Assembly (NCBI GenBank): GCA_041494885.1
Contig: JBGQBO010000004.1
Location: 124,001-188,000, forward strand
Direction: 5' to 3'
Origin: JAIQFV01 sp041494885
GTDB taxonomy: Bacteria; Acidobacteriota; Terriglobia; JAIQFV01
Length of the DNA: 64,000 bases
Position numbers and translations under genes: made by a program. The notes under the pieces are model-generated. The model was not told where the DNA came from, did no database searches, and worked only from the letters and a program-made list of their open reading frames with translations. Positions 17,149-25,962 of this stretch are shown here, in pieces; positions within the stretch are counted from its first letter, which is position 1, and each line of letters opens with the position of its first letter.

Positions 17149-19578
17149 ATGGATACCTTAAAACAGGATTTGCGTTATGCGATTCGCATGTTGCTTAAGA
17201 GTCCGGGCCTTACGCTCGTGGCGATTGTGTCGCTGGCTCTTGGCATCGGCGCCAACACGACGATTTTCAGCTGGGTGAAATCGATTCTGCTTCAACCCCT
17301 GCCCGGCGTCACCGATACTAACCGTCTGTTTGTGATGGAAGAAAGAAGCCTTTCAGGAAGTTTTACCAGCACCTCCTATCCCGATCTTTCCGATTATGAA
17401 AGAAGCATGAGATCCATGGCCGATCTTGCGGCTTACACGATGACTCCGGTGGGTTTAAGCGCGGGAGACCGAACGGATCGGGTGTGGGGAGAACTGGTGT
17501 CGGGAAACTACTTCGAGGTGATGGGAATGAAGCCTGTTCTGGGGCGCACATTTCGCCCCGAAGAGGGCCGAGTACCCGGGGCCTACCCGGTCGTGGTGTT
17601 GAGTTACGGACTCTGGGTTCAGCGCTTCAATGCAGACCCCGGGATTTTGGGGACAACCATCAACCTGAATAGCCATCCGTTCACTGTTATCGGGGTCGCT
17701 CCGAAGAACTTTTTTGGATCATTTGTGGGTCTCTCCATGGATCTCTGGATTCCCATCATGATGCAAAAGGAGATTTCCTCTGGGTCAAGCATGCTCGATC
17801 AGCGAGGGAGCCATTGGCTTCTCGTGTTTGTTCGTCCCAAGCCCGGCGTTTCTGCGGCGCAGGCTCACGCCTCTCTCGCCTCGACCATCCACGAATTAGC
17901 GGTCCAGTATCCGGCGACCAATAACGGTCGGACAGCGACTCTTCTTCCCATCTGGAAATCCCACTTCGGGGCTCCCCAAATCTTCAGGCCTGTGCTGACG
18001 GTGTTGATGGTAGTGGTCGGAGTGGTTCTGCTCATCGCGTGCGCCAATGTGGCCAACTTGATCCTGGCGCGCAGCCTGGGACGCCGAAAGGAAATTGCAA
18101 TCCGGCTGTCTGTGGGGGCGAATCGAATTCGCCTGGTGCGCCAGTTGCTTACGGAAAGCACACTTCTGGCGCTGCTGGGAGGGGTAGCCGGACTGGGACT
18201 TGCCCATTGGGGAGCGGCCCTCCTGAGCGCCTTTTCTCCGCCGGCCAACCTGCCCATACATCTCACCATCGAGACCGACGGTCGCGTGCTCGCCTTTACT
18301 TGTTTAGTCTCCGTTTTGACCGGCCTGGTGTTTGGTTTGGTCCCGGCACTACATTCCTCGAATCCTCATCTCGTCACGGCGCTCAAAGACGAAACCGTCC
18401 GCATGCATGGAAGATCGCGAATGCGGACCTCGCTGGTCACCCTTCAAGTGGCTCTCTCCCTGGTGCTCTTGATTGCGGCGGCGCTCTTCCTGCAAAGCCT
18501 GAAGAATGCTCAGACCATTGATCCGGGGTTTGATCCCAAAAACGTCCTGGTCGCCTCCTATGATCTGCTCGCCAACGGGTACTCCTCGGAGCAGGGGAAA
18601 GCCTTTCAGAAGCAGTTGCTCGACCGTGTTCAAGGTATTCCAGGCGTGCAGTCCGTAAGCCTGATCCGGCGCCTACCGCTCGGATTCACGGGAGGGAGTT
18701 CAAGCAGCGTGACCATTGATGGCTACGTCCCGAAAGCCAATGAAGAAGTGGTGATTTCCATGAACTGGATGGGGCCGGATTATTTCCATACCATGCGGAC
18801 CCCCATCCTTAAGGGACGCGATTTCACACTTCAGGATGAGGCCTCCACCCAGCGTTACGTGATCATTAACCAGGCCATGGCGGATCGTTATTGGGGAGGC
18901 AGAGATCCGGTGGGACAGAAGATGCAAGTGGGCTCCGCAGCGTGCGAAGTGATCGGCGTGGTGAAGACCGGTAAATACGAAAGCCTGGGAGAAGATCCCG
19001 TGCCGTATATGTTCTTTCCTCTTTTGCAGTTCTATCACCCGGATGCCACACTGGTCGTGCGCGTCGAAGGAGATCCGGCCGCGTACCAGTCCGCCGTCCG
19101 CGCGGTGGTGCACGCCCTGGATTCCCGCCTGCCGCTCTTTGACATCAATCGATTGTCTGATTATATGGGTACGCCGGTCTTCGCGCCCCGTATGGCCGCT
19201 TCAATCCTGGGGCTGTTCGGCATCCTGGCGTTGGTCCTGGCAACGGTAGGCCTTTACAGCGTCATGGCCTATTCGGTCATGCAACGGAGCCACGAAATTG
19301 GCATCCGGATGGCGCTGGGGGCACAGCGAAAAGATGTCCTGTCTCTCGTCGTCAAGCAAGGCCTCTTCATCACGGGAACCGGGATCGCCTTGGGTCTCTT
19401 GGGAGCCTTCGGCGTCACGCGCTTTGCTCGCAGCCTGCTTTTCGGAATCAGTCCCGCCGATCCGTTGACTTACATTGGCCTGTCGCTGTTACTTTTTCTC
19501 GTCGCCATCCTGGCCTGCCTCATTCCTGCGCGGCGTGCGACACAAATCGATCCATTGGTGGCGCTGAGGTATGAATAG
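17149..19578 (+). CDS. ADOP-family ABC transporter permease, short form without prefix
   Basis: 809 residues. It has two MacB_PCD plus FtsX units, like the ADOP at 5601-8276, but starts directly at the first unit ('DTLKQDLRYAIRMLLKSPG'), lacking the roughly 90-residue cytoplasmic prefix. 'ALGIGANTTIFSW' and the ending 'PARRATQIDPLVALRYE' are family hallmarks. GCGAGGAG lies about 8 nt before the ATG. No PadR gene and no ATPase gene are adjacent. Substrate unknown. The two ADOP copies in this window are clearly paralogous but diverged. Confidence 0.92.
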   Translation: MDTLKQDLRYAIRMLLKSPGLTLVAIVSLALGIGANTTIFSWVKSILLQPLPGVTDTNRLFVMEERSLSGSFTSTSYPDLSDYERSMRSMADLAAYTMTPVGLSAGDRTDRVWGELVSGNYFEVMGMKPVLGRTFRPEEGRVPGAYPVVVLSYGLWVQRFNADPGILGTTINLNSHPFTVIGVAPKNFFGSFVGLSMDLWIPIMMQKEISSGSSMLDQRGSHWLLVFVRPKPGVSAAQAHASLASTIHELAVQYPATNNGRTATLLPIWKSHFGAPQIFRPVLTVLMVVVGVVLLIACANVANLILARSLGRRKEIAIRLSVGANRIRLVRQLLTESTLLALLGGVAGLGLAHWGAALLSAFSPPANLPIHLTIETDGRVLAFTCLVSVLTGLVFGLVPALHSSNPHLVTALKDETVRMHGRSRMRTSLVTLQVALSLVLLIAAALFLQSLKNAQTIDPGFDPKNVLVASYDLLANGYSSEQGKAFQKQLLDRVQGIPGVQSVSLIRRLPLGFTGGSSSSVTIDGYVPKANEEVVISMNWMGPDYFHTMRTPILKGRDFTLQDEASTQRYVIINQAMADRYWGGRDPVGQKMQVGSAACEVIGVVKTGKYESLGEDPVPYMFFPLLQFYHPDATLVVRVEGDPAAYQSAVRAVVHALDSRLPLFDINRLSDYMGTPVFAPRMAASILGLFGILALVLATVGLYSVMAYSVMQRSHEIGIRMALGAQRKDVLSLVVKQGLFITGTGIALGLLGAFGVTRFARSLLFGISPADPLTYIGLSLLLFLVAILACLIPARRATQIDPLVALRYE

Positions 19579-19884
19579 AGCGTTCAGCTATCAGCTTTCA
19601 GCCATCAGCGGTCAGTCAGAGCACGCAGGCACGAATGCAACGTTGATCGTATTGAAGCCATTTGCTTGATAGGTGGTGAAAGGCCCAGAGATTGCGTCAA
19701 TAGAGATGAAAGATATTAGGTGGGAGTTGTTCCAGGGGAGAGATTCATTCTGAAAAGCAATCCTCTGCCCACAATGAATGAAAGGCGATGTACTCGCAGG
19801 CCCGTCGCAGGAATAAATAGGGGGCGACGTAAATGAAAAACAAGCGAAAATCCAGGCGCTTCTGTTGTGCCCGCTCGAAAAGGA
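19579..19884. other. Convergent intergenic region with degenerate TCAGC tandem tract
   Basis: It lies between convergent genes. Immediately after the ADOP stop, at about 19585-19620, the unit (A/T)TCAGC recurs five to six times with small changes (CAGCTATCAGC, TTTCAGCC, ATCAGCGG, TCAGTCAG). The rest shows nothing I can name. Confidence 0.55.
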
Positions 19885-22038
19885 TTACATAGCCTTGATG
19901 GCCTCCTTGACTCGGTCTGGCGTCATAGGCATCTGGAACAAGCGGGCACCGACCGCATCAAAAATGGCGTTGGCAATGACCGCCCCAATCGGCACGATCG
20001 CCGGCTCTCCCCCGCCCTGGGGCGTGAGCTCGTCGTTCTTCACGAGGATGGCCTCAATCTCCGGCAATCCGGAGAAACGAGGGAGTTCGTAAGTATCAAA
20101 ATTCTTTGTCATTAACTCGCCCCCCTTAAAACGAACCTCCTCCGATAATGCATAGCCCAGTCCCATCATGATGCACCCTTCCATCTGCATCCTCGCTCCA
20201 TCCGGATTGATGACAATTCCCATGTCCTGGGCACACACGATCCGATTGACCTTCACCTTTCCACTCGCTTTATCGACTTTAACCTCCGCGATCGTGGCCA
20301 CATAGGTTCCGGCATCAATTCCGCAGGCGATCCCATAACCGCGACCACTGGGAAGGGGCGATTTCTTCCACCCAAATCGGTCGGCCGCCGCCTCAAGGAC
20401 GCTCCGCATTCTCTTGTCGGAGGTGTTGTTCAGGCGGAATTCCAGCGGATCGATCTTTGCCTTGGCCGCCATAATGTCGATCTGTGATTCCCTGGCGAAG
20501 ACGTTGATATTCGCTCCGGGAGCACGCCAGGGTCCGGTGGCAAAGAGGTGCGCTTTTCCGGGATCCCTTCCCCATTGACCATAAACCCGAATGAGATTGT
20601 GCGGGACATCATAGAATTGCTCTGCGCTTCTCGCGCCCGCAAAGTACACGTGATAATCCCACAGGCAGATCTTGCCCGCACTATTAGTACCGGATTTGAC
20701 CTTGACCACCGCTGCTGGCCTGAACGTATCGTAGAAGAATTCCTCCGCCCGGCTCCAGGTGACTTGAACCGGTTTTCCTGCAATCTTTGCCAGCTTCGCC
20801 GCTTCGATTGCCTGAAGACCAGCGCTGCTCTTCCCTCCAAATCCCCCCCCCACGAAGGGAGTGATGACCCGGACGTTTTCAGGGGAAACGCCAAGAGCTT
20901 GCGCAATCTGTTGCTGGTTCGGAAACGGTGTTTGAGTTGATGTCCAGACCGTTACTTTTCCCCCTTCAACTCTTGCGAGAGCGGTATGCGTTTCAATGGG
21001 AGCATGCGCGCCATACCCATTCATATATTTTCGATCGAAGACCTCTACGGCGGCCTTCTCACCTTCCGCCAGGTCTCCTTTCCGCTCTCTTTCCTGCATC
21101 TGAGGGGCGGCGCTCAAAAGGTGGTCAAAGATCGTCTTATCGTCAACCGTCGCCTTGGGGACATCGAATTCCGCCTTGATACTTGCAAGCGCTTTTTCCG
21201 CGCCCTCCGGGTCCGGGTGTAACACAGCAATCAGGCTGCCCTCCTTGACCACGGTAACCCCGGGCATTTTCTCGGCTACTGAGGTATCGGCGCTCTTCAG
21301 TGTCGCTCCGTGTGCAGGAGGACGCAGGATTCTTGCGTACACCATGCCGGGCAACCGTATGTCTCCGGCATACTGCGCCTTGCCGGTAACCTTCGTAATT
21401 CCATCCATGCGGTTCACCGGCTTGCCCATTACCGCAAACTCAGAGACGGACTTCGTCACGGCTTTTCCATCCAGTTTGCGTGAAATCTTCTGCCCTTTTG
21501 CCAACTGCCCAAAAGTCAAGCGCCTGCCCTTATCTGCAGTGACGAACACCACCCCGTCTTGCGCGCTCAACTTTTCTTTGGGTGTCTTCAGTTGCTCCGA
21601 GGCCAGATCCAGCAAGACAGCCTTGGCTTCCGCCGCCGCCGCCCTGAGTGCCGGACCAAAGAATCGTGTCGACATCGAGCCAAAGGTCCCCATGTCCCAC
21701 GGGCATAGTTCAGTATCCCCGAGTACCATATGGATGGATTCCAACGAGACCCCGAGTTCGTCTGCTGCCATCTGCGCCAGGGATGTGATGATGCCTTGTC
21801 CCATCTCGATCTTTCCCGAATAAACGGTCACCTGGCCATCCTCGGCGATCCGCAGGTAGGCATTAAAATCGGTTGGGTAACCTCTTCCCCGGGGCTCCTG
21901 CCCAAAGAGATCGGATACGTCACAGGTGAAAAAAACGATGATGCCACCGCCAAACATCTTCATGAAGTCGCGCCGCGCAAGTAACCGATGGGGAGTGGAG
22001 TACGGCATTTCCATGACCTCAGATTCTTCTTTTCGCAT
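19885..22038 (-). CDS. Tat-exported molybdopterin-binding subunit of a xanthine-dehydrogenase-family hydroxylase
   Basis: 717 residues. A twin-arginine signal 'RRDFMKMFGGG' near residue 22 predicts export of the folded cofactor-loaded enzyme. The a/b-hammerhead and molybdopterin-binding domains follow. Recognisable are 'VGGGFGGKSS' and, near the end, the catalytic-Glu region 'GGGEPAIVPIGAV'. With the adjacent 2Fe-2S subunit and no FAD subunit, this resembles isoquinoline 1-oxidoreductase/aldehyde-oxidoreductase type enzymes that pass electrons to cytochromes rather than NAD. The substrate is not predictable. GAGGG precedes the first ATG; an ATG at codon 9 is an alternative. It is the second gene of a pair with the small subunit, 65 bp apart. 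Confidence 0.88.
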   Translation of the reverse strand: MRKEESEVMEMPYSTPHRLLARRDFMKMFGGGIIVFFTCDVSDLFGQEPRGRGYPTDFNAYLRIAEDGQVTVYSGKIEMGQGIITSLAQMAADELGVSLESIHMVLGDTELCPWDMGTFGSMSTRFFGPALRAAAAEAKAVLLDLASEQLKTPKEKLSAQDGVVFVTADKGRRLTFGQLAKGQKISRKLDGKAVTKSVSEFAVMGKPVNRMDGITKVTGKAQYAGDIRLPGMVYARILRPPAHGATLKSADTSVAEKMPGVTVVKEGSLIAVLHPDPEGAEKALASIKAEFDVPKATVDDKTIFDHLLSAAPQMQERERKGDLAEGEKAAVEVFDRKYMNGYGAHAPIETHTALARVEGGKVTVWTSTQTPFPNQQQIAQALGVSPENVRVITPFVGGGFGGKSSAGLQAIEAAKLAKIAGKPVQVTWSRAEEFFYDTFRPAAVVKVKSGTNSAGKICLWDYHVYFAGARSAEQFYDVPHNLIRVYGQWGRDPGKAHLFATGPWRAPGANINVFARESQIDIMAAKAKIDPLEFRLNNTSDKRMRSVLEAAADRFGWKKSPLPSGRGYGIACGIDAGTYVATIAEVKVDKASGKVKVNRIVCAQDMGIVINPDGARMQMEGCIMMGLGYALSEEVRFKGGELMTKNFDTYELPRFSGLPEIEAILVKNDELTPQGGGEPAIVPIGAVIANAIFDAVGARLFQMPMTPDRVKEAIKAM

Positions 22039-22103
22039 GATGACCCTCAGATCCTTGAATACAATTCCGAATTTTCTAAGATTAGGGGATTCACATTCAG
22101 TCG

Positions 22104-22568
22104 CTATACCTTCTTCGACACACTTTCTACCGCTTCGACGATCCGCTTATGGGCCGCGCACCGGCATAGATTATGGTCCATACCCGAGATGATCTGATCC
22201 CGGGTGGGTCTTGGATTCCTCAGCAACAGGGCATAGGCATTCATGATCATGCCAGGTGTGCAAAACCCGCATTGCAGCGCCCCGTGCTCGGCAAATGCCT
22301 TCTGAAGAGGATGCAGGGTCCCGTTTCGGGCCAGACCCTCGATGGTCGTCACCTCTTTCCCGCGGACCTCCCTTACGGAAAGTTGGCACGACCGGACCGC
22401 CTCCTTGCCGACCACCACGGTGCAGGCGCCGCACAGCCTCTCTCCGCACCCGAATTTTGTACCCGTGAGGCCCAGGTCCGTTCGTAGAACCCAGAGGAGC
22501 ATCCGGTCACCTTCGATATCTAATTTCGTGGCTCTACCGTTCAGTTGGAAAGTAATGGTTTCTTTCAT
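22104..22568 (-). CDS. 2Fe-2S iron-sulfur subunit of the molybdenum hydroxylase
   Basis: 154 residues. An N-terminal plant-type ferredoxin domain has Cys41, Cys46, Cys49 and Cys61 (GCGERLCGAC). A C-terminal all-helical 2Fe-2S domain has Cys100, Cys103, Cys135 and Cys137 (CGFCTPG, LCRCAAH). This is the standard small subunit that carries electrons away from the molybdenum cofactor. It has no signal of its own and probably co-exports with the Tat-tagged large subunit. It is transcribed first, just upstream of the large subunit. The missing FAD subunit points to a quinone or cytochrome acceptor. Confidence 0.93.
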   Translation of the reverse strand: MKETITFQLNGRATKLDIEGDRMLLWVLRTDLGLTGTKFGCGERLCGACTVVVGKEAVRSCQLSVREVRGKEVTTIEGLARNGTLHPLQKAFAEHGALQCGFCTPGMIMNAYALLLRNPRPTRDQIISGMDHNLCRCAAHKRIVEAVESVSKKV

Positions 22569-23171
22569 GGCAGACTCTTCTTATTGGATAGTTTGATGAG
22601 AACGCAATCGTGTTAGGTTTGAATCCCTAAGAGTGGAAGCAGCCCCTTTTGTATGATCCCCCCCTTGCCAGCTGGGCTGTGCATAGTCCTGACATAGCCG
22701 TCGTTTTAAAGCCTCCGTCAACCTGATCGAATCATCCACGATGAGAACGGTGGAAGTCAAGAGAAGAAAGGGAGGGAGGAGATCCAGGAGGCATTTGTCA
22801 TGACAACTCGAATGTGGATGGCTTGCCGGTCTGGTAGCCCCGGCGCGTTCCTACGCCGGGGGCACTTCTTTGAAGACGAGAGGATTCATCCTTCAAGGAA
22901 TACTCCACTATGCGAATCAATGTGGTACACCCTTGAGTCTTGCCAGAAACTGCCGGAATGAAATCTTCAGACACCAGCCCCCGGCACAAGGACATGCCGG
23001 GGCTACCTGAGGGCGCCGTCAAAAGGTGACGATCATTGTTATTCTTGATCAACGAGAGGCGACGATTCGTACACGTGCCCACCAGCGTGTGTGCACACCC
23101 AGCCCAATGACTCAGCCTCGTTCAGCGTCGAGGGGAGAGGGGTCGATGTATCGCAGGTGCGCCAGCCGGGG
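22569..23171. other. Intergenic region containing a two-hairpin REP-like element
   Basis: 603 bp without a gene. Its main content is the element at 22833-23007 listed separately. A seven-C run lies near 22660. The left end probably holds the promoter of the hydroxylase genes. Confidence 0.55.
22833..23007. repeat. BIME/MITE-like element: 12-bp terminal inverted repeats, a hairpin at each end
   Basis: GGTAGCCCCGGC (22833-22844) and GCCGGGGCTACC (22996-23007) are perfect 12-bp inverted repeats about 175 bp apart. Each end also folds on itself: CCCCGGCG/CGCCGGGG at 22838-22861 with an 8-nt loop, and CCCCGGCA/TGCCGGGG at the right end. Paired GC-rich hairpins in inverted orientation are the layout of REP/BIME elements. 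No transposase is present. Whether it is repeated elsewhere cannot be judged from one window. Confidence 0.6.
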
Positions 23172-23549
23172 TTAGGAAGTGTGTTGCGAGACGGACAGAA
23201 CATTGCCGTCGGGGTCTTTGAACCAGGCCACCTTGTCGCCATTAGGCGCTGTCCAGATGCCGAGCTCGTCTTGTCCGGGCAGTCCATAGCGCTCAAAGTG
23301 GACTCCCCGTTTCTCCAACCCCGACACCATCGCCTCGATGTTTGAGGCTTCCCATCCCAGGATTGTAAATTGCTGGGGCTTGAAGTCCGGAACCTTCGAA
23401 ATCCGCACCATGATCCCGCCGGCATCGAGCACCAGCGCAAAGCGATCCTCGCTCACAAAACGAAGCCCCAACACCCCTTCATAAAACGATCTGGCTCTTT
23501 TATAGTCCTGAGTGGGAGCAAACGCCACTATCTTTGAGGAACCTAACAT
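23172..23549 (-). CDS. VOC (glyoxalase/bleomycin-resistance) superfamily protein
   Basis: 125 residues. It has the beta-alpha-beta-beta-beta pattern of the VOC fold, with 'DYKRARSFYEGVLGLRFV' and the terminal 'AWFKDPDGNVLSV' that carries a metal-ligand Glu/Asp region in relatives. A single-module protein of this size usually dimerises. No specific reaction can be assigned. The frame extends to 23612, but the ATG at 23549 is preceded by GAGGAGGG at good distance, so I use it. It is divergent from the AraC-family gene with only 85 bp between, so the regulator may control it. Confidence 0.88.
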   Translation of the reverse strand: MLGSSKIVAFAPTQDYKRARSFYEGVLGLRFVSEDRFALVLDAGGIMVRISKVPDFKPQQFTILGWEASNIEAMVSGLEKRGVHFERYGLPGQDELGIWTAPNGDKVAWFKDPDGNVLSVSQHTS

Positions 23550-23634
23550 GGGGCCCTCCTCATTTGTGTTTTGGGAAAACTGCAAATATATTACCGCTAG
23601 ACCGGTTAACATTCTTTCGATATTATGACAAGAA

Positions 23635-24438
23635 ATGTTGAATACGCGTCAACCTCTTTACTTTGATCCACGGGGTCATCCCACCTCCCGGGTCACCACG
23701 CTCACGTACGACTTCTCGGACGGGCATGTAGTCCCGCGGCATTATCATGACCGGGATCAGCTGGTGTATGCGTGCCAGGGGGTCATGACCGTCCGAACGG
23801 ATGAGGGGACATGGGTCGTCCCTACGCAGCGTGCGGTGTGGATTCCGGCGCGCGTCCCCCATGGAATCACCATGTCGGGCGCTGTGTCCATGCGGACCTT
23901 GTATTTGAAGCCCTCCCTCGTGCGAACTCTTCCGAGGAGCTGTTGTGTTGTCAATGTCTCGCTCCTTCTGAGGGAGTTGATTCTCCATGCCTGCAAATTT
24001 CCATGGCTAAGCAGTAGAGTCCCCCTCCAGGCTCACCTCCTATCTTTCCTTGTTGATCAGTTGGAAACCCTCCACGCCATTCCCCTTCAGCTTCCCAATC
24101 CTCGAGACCCAAGGGCCGTGAGGGTCGCAGCAATTCTTTTGCAGGATCCGGCCGACCAACGCCCGCTGCAAGAGATTTGTAAGGATGCCGGGGCAAGCAA
24201 GCGCACCGTCGAGAGACTGTTCCAACAGGAAACCAGCATGACCTTTGGAAAATGGAGGCAGCAACTCCGGCTCATGCAGGCCATGCGACTCCTTGCCGAA
24301 GGGGAAAAGATTACCCATGCCGCTCTTGAGTCTGGCTACAGCACTCCCAGCGCCTTCATTTCGATGTTTAAAAGGATGCTTGGAACCACACCCCATCGCT
24401 ATTTTGAGAAACCGGTGGTAGAGGAGAATTTGGATTAG
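23635..24438 (+). CDS. AraC-family transcriptional regulator with cupin sensor domain
   Basis: 267 residues. The N-terminal cupin half ('HYHDRDQLVYACQGVMTV', 'IPARVPHGI') is the ligand-binding part. The C-terminal two helix-turn-helix AraC domain is at about 165-262 ('ASKRTVERLFQQETSMTFGKWRQQ', 'GYSTPSAFISMFKRMLGTTPHRYF'). It is the group with a short cupin, often repressors or activators of a divergently encoded gene. Here the divergent neighbour is the VOC protein, which makes it the simplest predicted target. The downstream gene is convergent. The ligand is unknown. Confidence 0.9.
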   Translation: MLNTRQPLYFDPRGHPTSRVTTLTYDFSDGHVVPRHYHDRDQLVYACQGVMTVRTDEGTWVVPTQRAVWIPARVPHGITMSGAVSMRTLYLKPSLVRTLPRSCCVVNVSLLLRELILHACKFPWLSSRVPLQAHLLSFLVDQLETLHAIPLQLPNPRDPRAVRVAAILLQDPADQRPLQEICKDAGASKRTVERLFQQETSMTFGKWRQQLRLMQAMRLLAEGEKITHAALESGYSTPSAFISMFKRMLGTTPHRYFEKPVVEENLD

Positions 24439-24553
24439 GTATGGAGAGCGGGTGCCGCAGCCAGCAGCTTTAATGGTCTATCCCAAGAGCATCGCCCTTC
24501 GCGTTTCACTCGGGATCCGTATAACTCGAATTCGTCTTCACAGCCCATCATTC

Positions 24554-24586
24554 GGGAATGAACAGGCCCAGGGCCAGTCAATTCCC
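24554..24586. other. Nested inverted repeat between convergent genes
   Basis: GGGAAT (24554-24559) pairs with ATTCCC (24581-24586), and inside them GGCCC (24565-24569) pairs with GGGCC (24571-24575). It lies between the AraC gene and the convergent DUF362 gene and might slow polymerase from both sides. No T tract, so low confidence as a terminator. Confidence 0.35.
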
Positions 24587-24603
24587 TGAGCGAGTTCAGC
24601 TCT

Positions 24604-25584
24604 TCAGCCTTGCGCCAGGATTTTCTTGAGCGCGTCACCGTAGCTGCGACTCTCCCCATCTGAAGTGACGATCTCGATTTGATCAGCGGATCCGACTCCC
24701 AGGCCGAGTTCGACGGCGCGTTGGATCTGGTCCTGTTCGAAGATCTTCCGGGACATGATGGCGTCGTTCGAACCCAAATGCTTAAGAATTGCCACCCCCA
24801 CGGCATCCACTGCGACGCGATCTGTTCCTGCGACCATAACCCCGGGGGTGGCTCGCTTGCCGTTGGACGGGCCGCCATCGACAAATGCCTCCAACCCATC
24901 CATGACGATGAGCTGGGGCGTGAAAGCCTGATGAATTTCGGCGATCATTCGTCGCATGTGAGTTTGTCGGGCCCCATGAAGTTCGCGCATCAGGCTCTTA
25001 TGCGTAACGCCAACGGCCAGTTTTAAAGACATGCTGAAGATGCCGCCGTAAGCATGCGTCTTGAGACAGCAGGTCCACAGAAGGTATTCGGACTCGGTGA
25101 CGGGCCGGGCGATCTCGAAGCCGTTCTGCCAGTGGCTTCCCGGTGGGTTTACATGGACCCAGCCATCCACTGGCAAGTCCTCGAAATTGACGATCTCGAA
25201 GCCCAGCTCCTGAGCCAAGGCGGGGATGCCTTTTTCCTCCAGGACCGACTTAGTCTTCGGCGGGCCGCTCCGCTCGCCAACCGAGATGGACGAGGCGCCT
25301 CGCGCCTTCATTTCCACGACAAGTTGACGGAGGGTGTCGTTATGCGTGGACCCGGGCGCGGGATCCGCCGTATTAAAATTCGGCTTGATCAGAACCTTCT
25401 TCCCTCTGGGAGAGGAAACAGCCAGGAGTTTCAGGGCGGTCTCTACACCTTTCGCACGGTCCTGGGTTTTAACGAGCGCTACCTTGGATGTCTTCAGTTC
25501 CGCCGGGGAAAGAAGTTCACGCCCCCACAGTGAGAAAGCCGCTGCCCCCGCGGCAGAATGCCTCAGAAAATCACGACGTTTCAT
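24604..25584 (-). CDS. Tat-exported DUF362 domain protein
   Basis: 326 residues. It starts with a twin-arginine signal (KRRDFLRHSAAGAAAF) and a DUF362 domain at about 55-260 ('KVLIKPNFN', 'GERSG', 'KTHAYGGIFSMSLKLAVGVTH'). DUF362 proteins are often fused to ferredoxin domains and lie near redox enzymes, but their activity is not established. This copy has no ferredoxin cysteines. GAGGTGAAG precedes the ATG. It is solitary; the Tat signal, shared with the hydroxylase 2.5 kb away, suggests an exported cofactor-containing or early-folding protein. Confidence 0.87.
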   Translation of the reverse strand: MKRRDFLRHSAAGAAAFSLWGRELLSPAELKTSKVALVKTQDRAKGVETALKLLAVSSPRGKKVLIKPNFNTADPAPGSTHNDTLRQLVVEMKARGASSISVGERSGPPKTKSVLEEKGIPALAQELGFEIVNFEDLPVDGWVHVNPPGSHWQNGFEIARPVTESEYLLWTCCLKTHAYGGIFSMSLKLAVGVTHKSLMRELHGARQTHMRRMIAEIHQAFTPQLIVMDGLEAFVDGGPSNGKRATPGVMVAGTDRVAVDAVGVAILKHLGSNDAIMSRKIFEQDQIQRAVELGLGVGSADQIEIVTSDGESRSYGDALKKILAQG

Positions 25585-25962
25585 GGATCTTCACCTCGGG
25601 ATGAATGCGCCTGATGAACATCAGGGTCAGCAAAGATGGTGTCCACATCGCGCCTCTTGCGATGCGAACAATAAAGAGTCTACAGTCTTTCAATGCCTAA
25701 GAAAAGCGATGTTTTGGACAAAAGGATGTAAGGAGCGATCTTGAGGGCGGCCCCCGCTCCAGGAGACTGTTTTCTTATCTATTTTCTCTTGAGCCAACCG
25801 ACGCGACTGCGTATTATGAATGTTGATCTCAGCCATTTCAGGGATGGCCGATCGAGGGAGGCTTTTCATTCATACCCCTGCAATCATATCAACCCTCTTG
25901 GAAGGGACTCTCTTCGCTCTTCGAGGACGGTCCTTAGTCTCGATTTTGTGAAAGGGCGGTGT
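25585..25962. other. Divergent intergenic region (378 bp)
   Basis: It lies between the DUF362 gene and the ammonia-lyase gene and should hold both promoters. The ammonia-lyase frame stays open back to 25741, but those 74 codons have no similarity to the enzyme family and I treat them as non-coding. No clear operator is seen. Confidence 0.45.

Noticed and set aside
20843..20851. Nine-C run (nine G on the coding strand) inside the molybdenum hydroxylase gene, possible phase variation
   Set aside because: It encodes the Gly-Gly-Gly of the conserved VGGGFGGK motif, so the run is explained by protein sequence; no evidence of switching.
25741..25962. 74-codon N-terminal extension of the ammonia-lyase
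   Set aside because: Not similar to the enzyme family, and a good ribosome-binding site stands before the ATG at 25963, where HAL numbering then fits (Tyr53, His83, Ser143).
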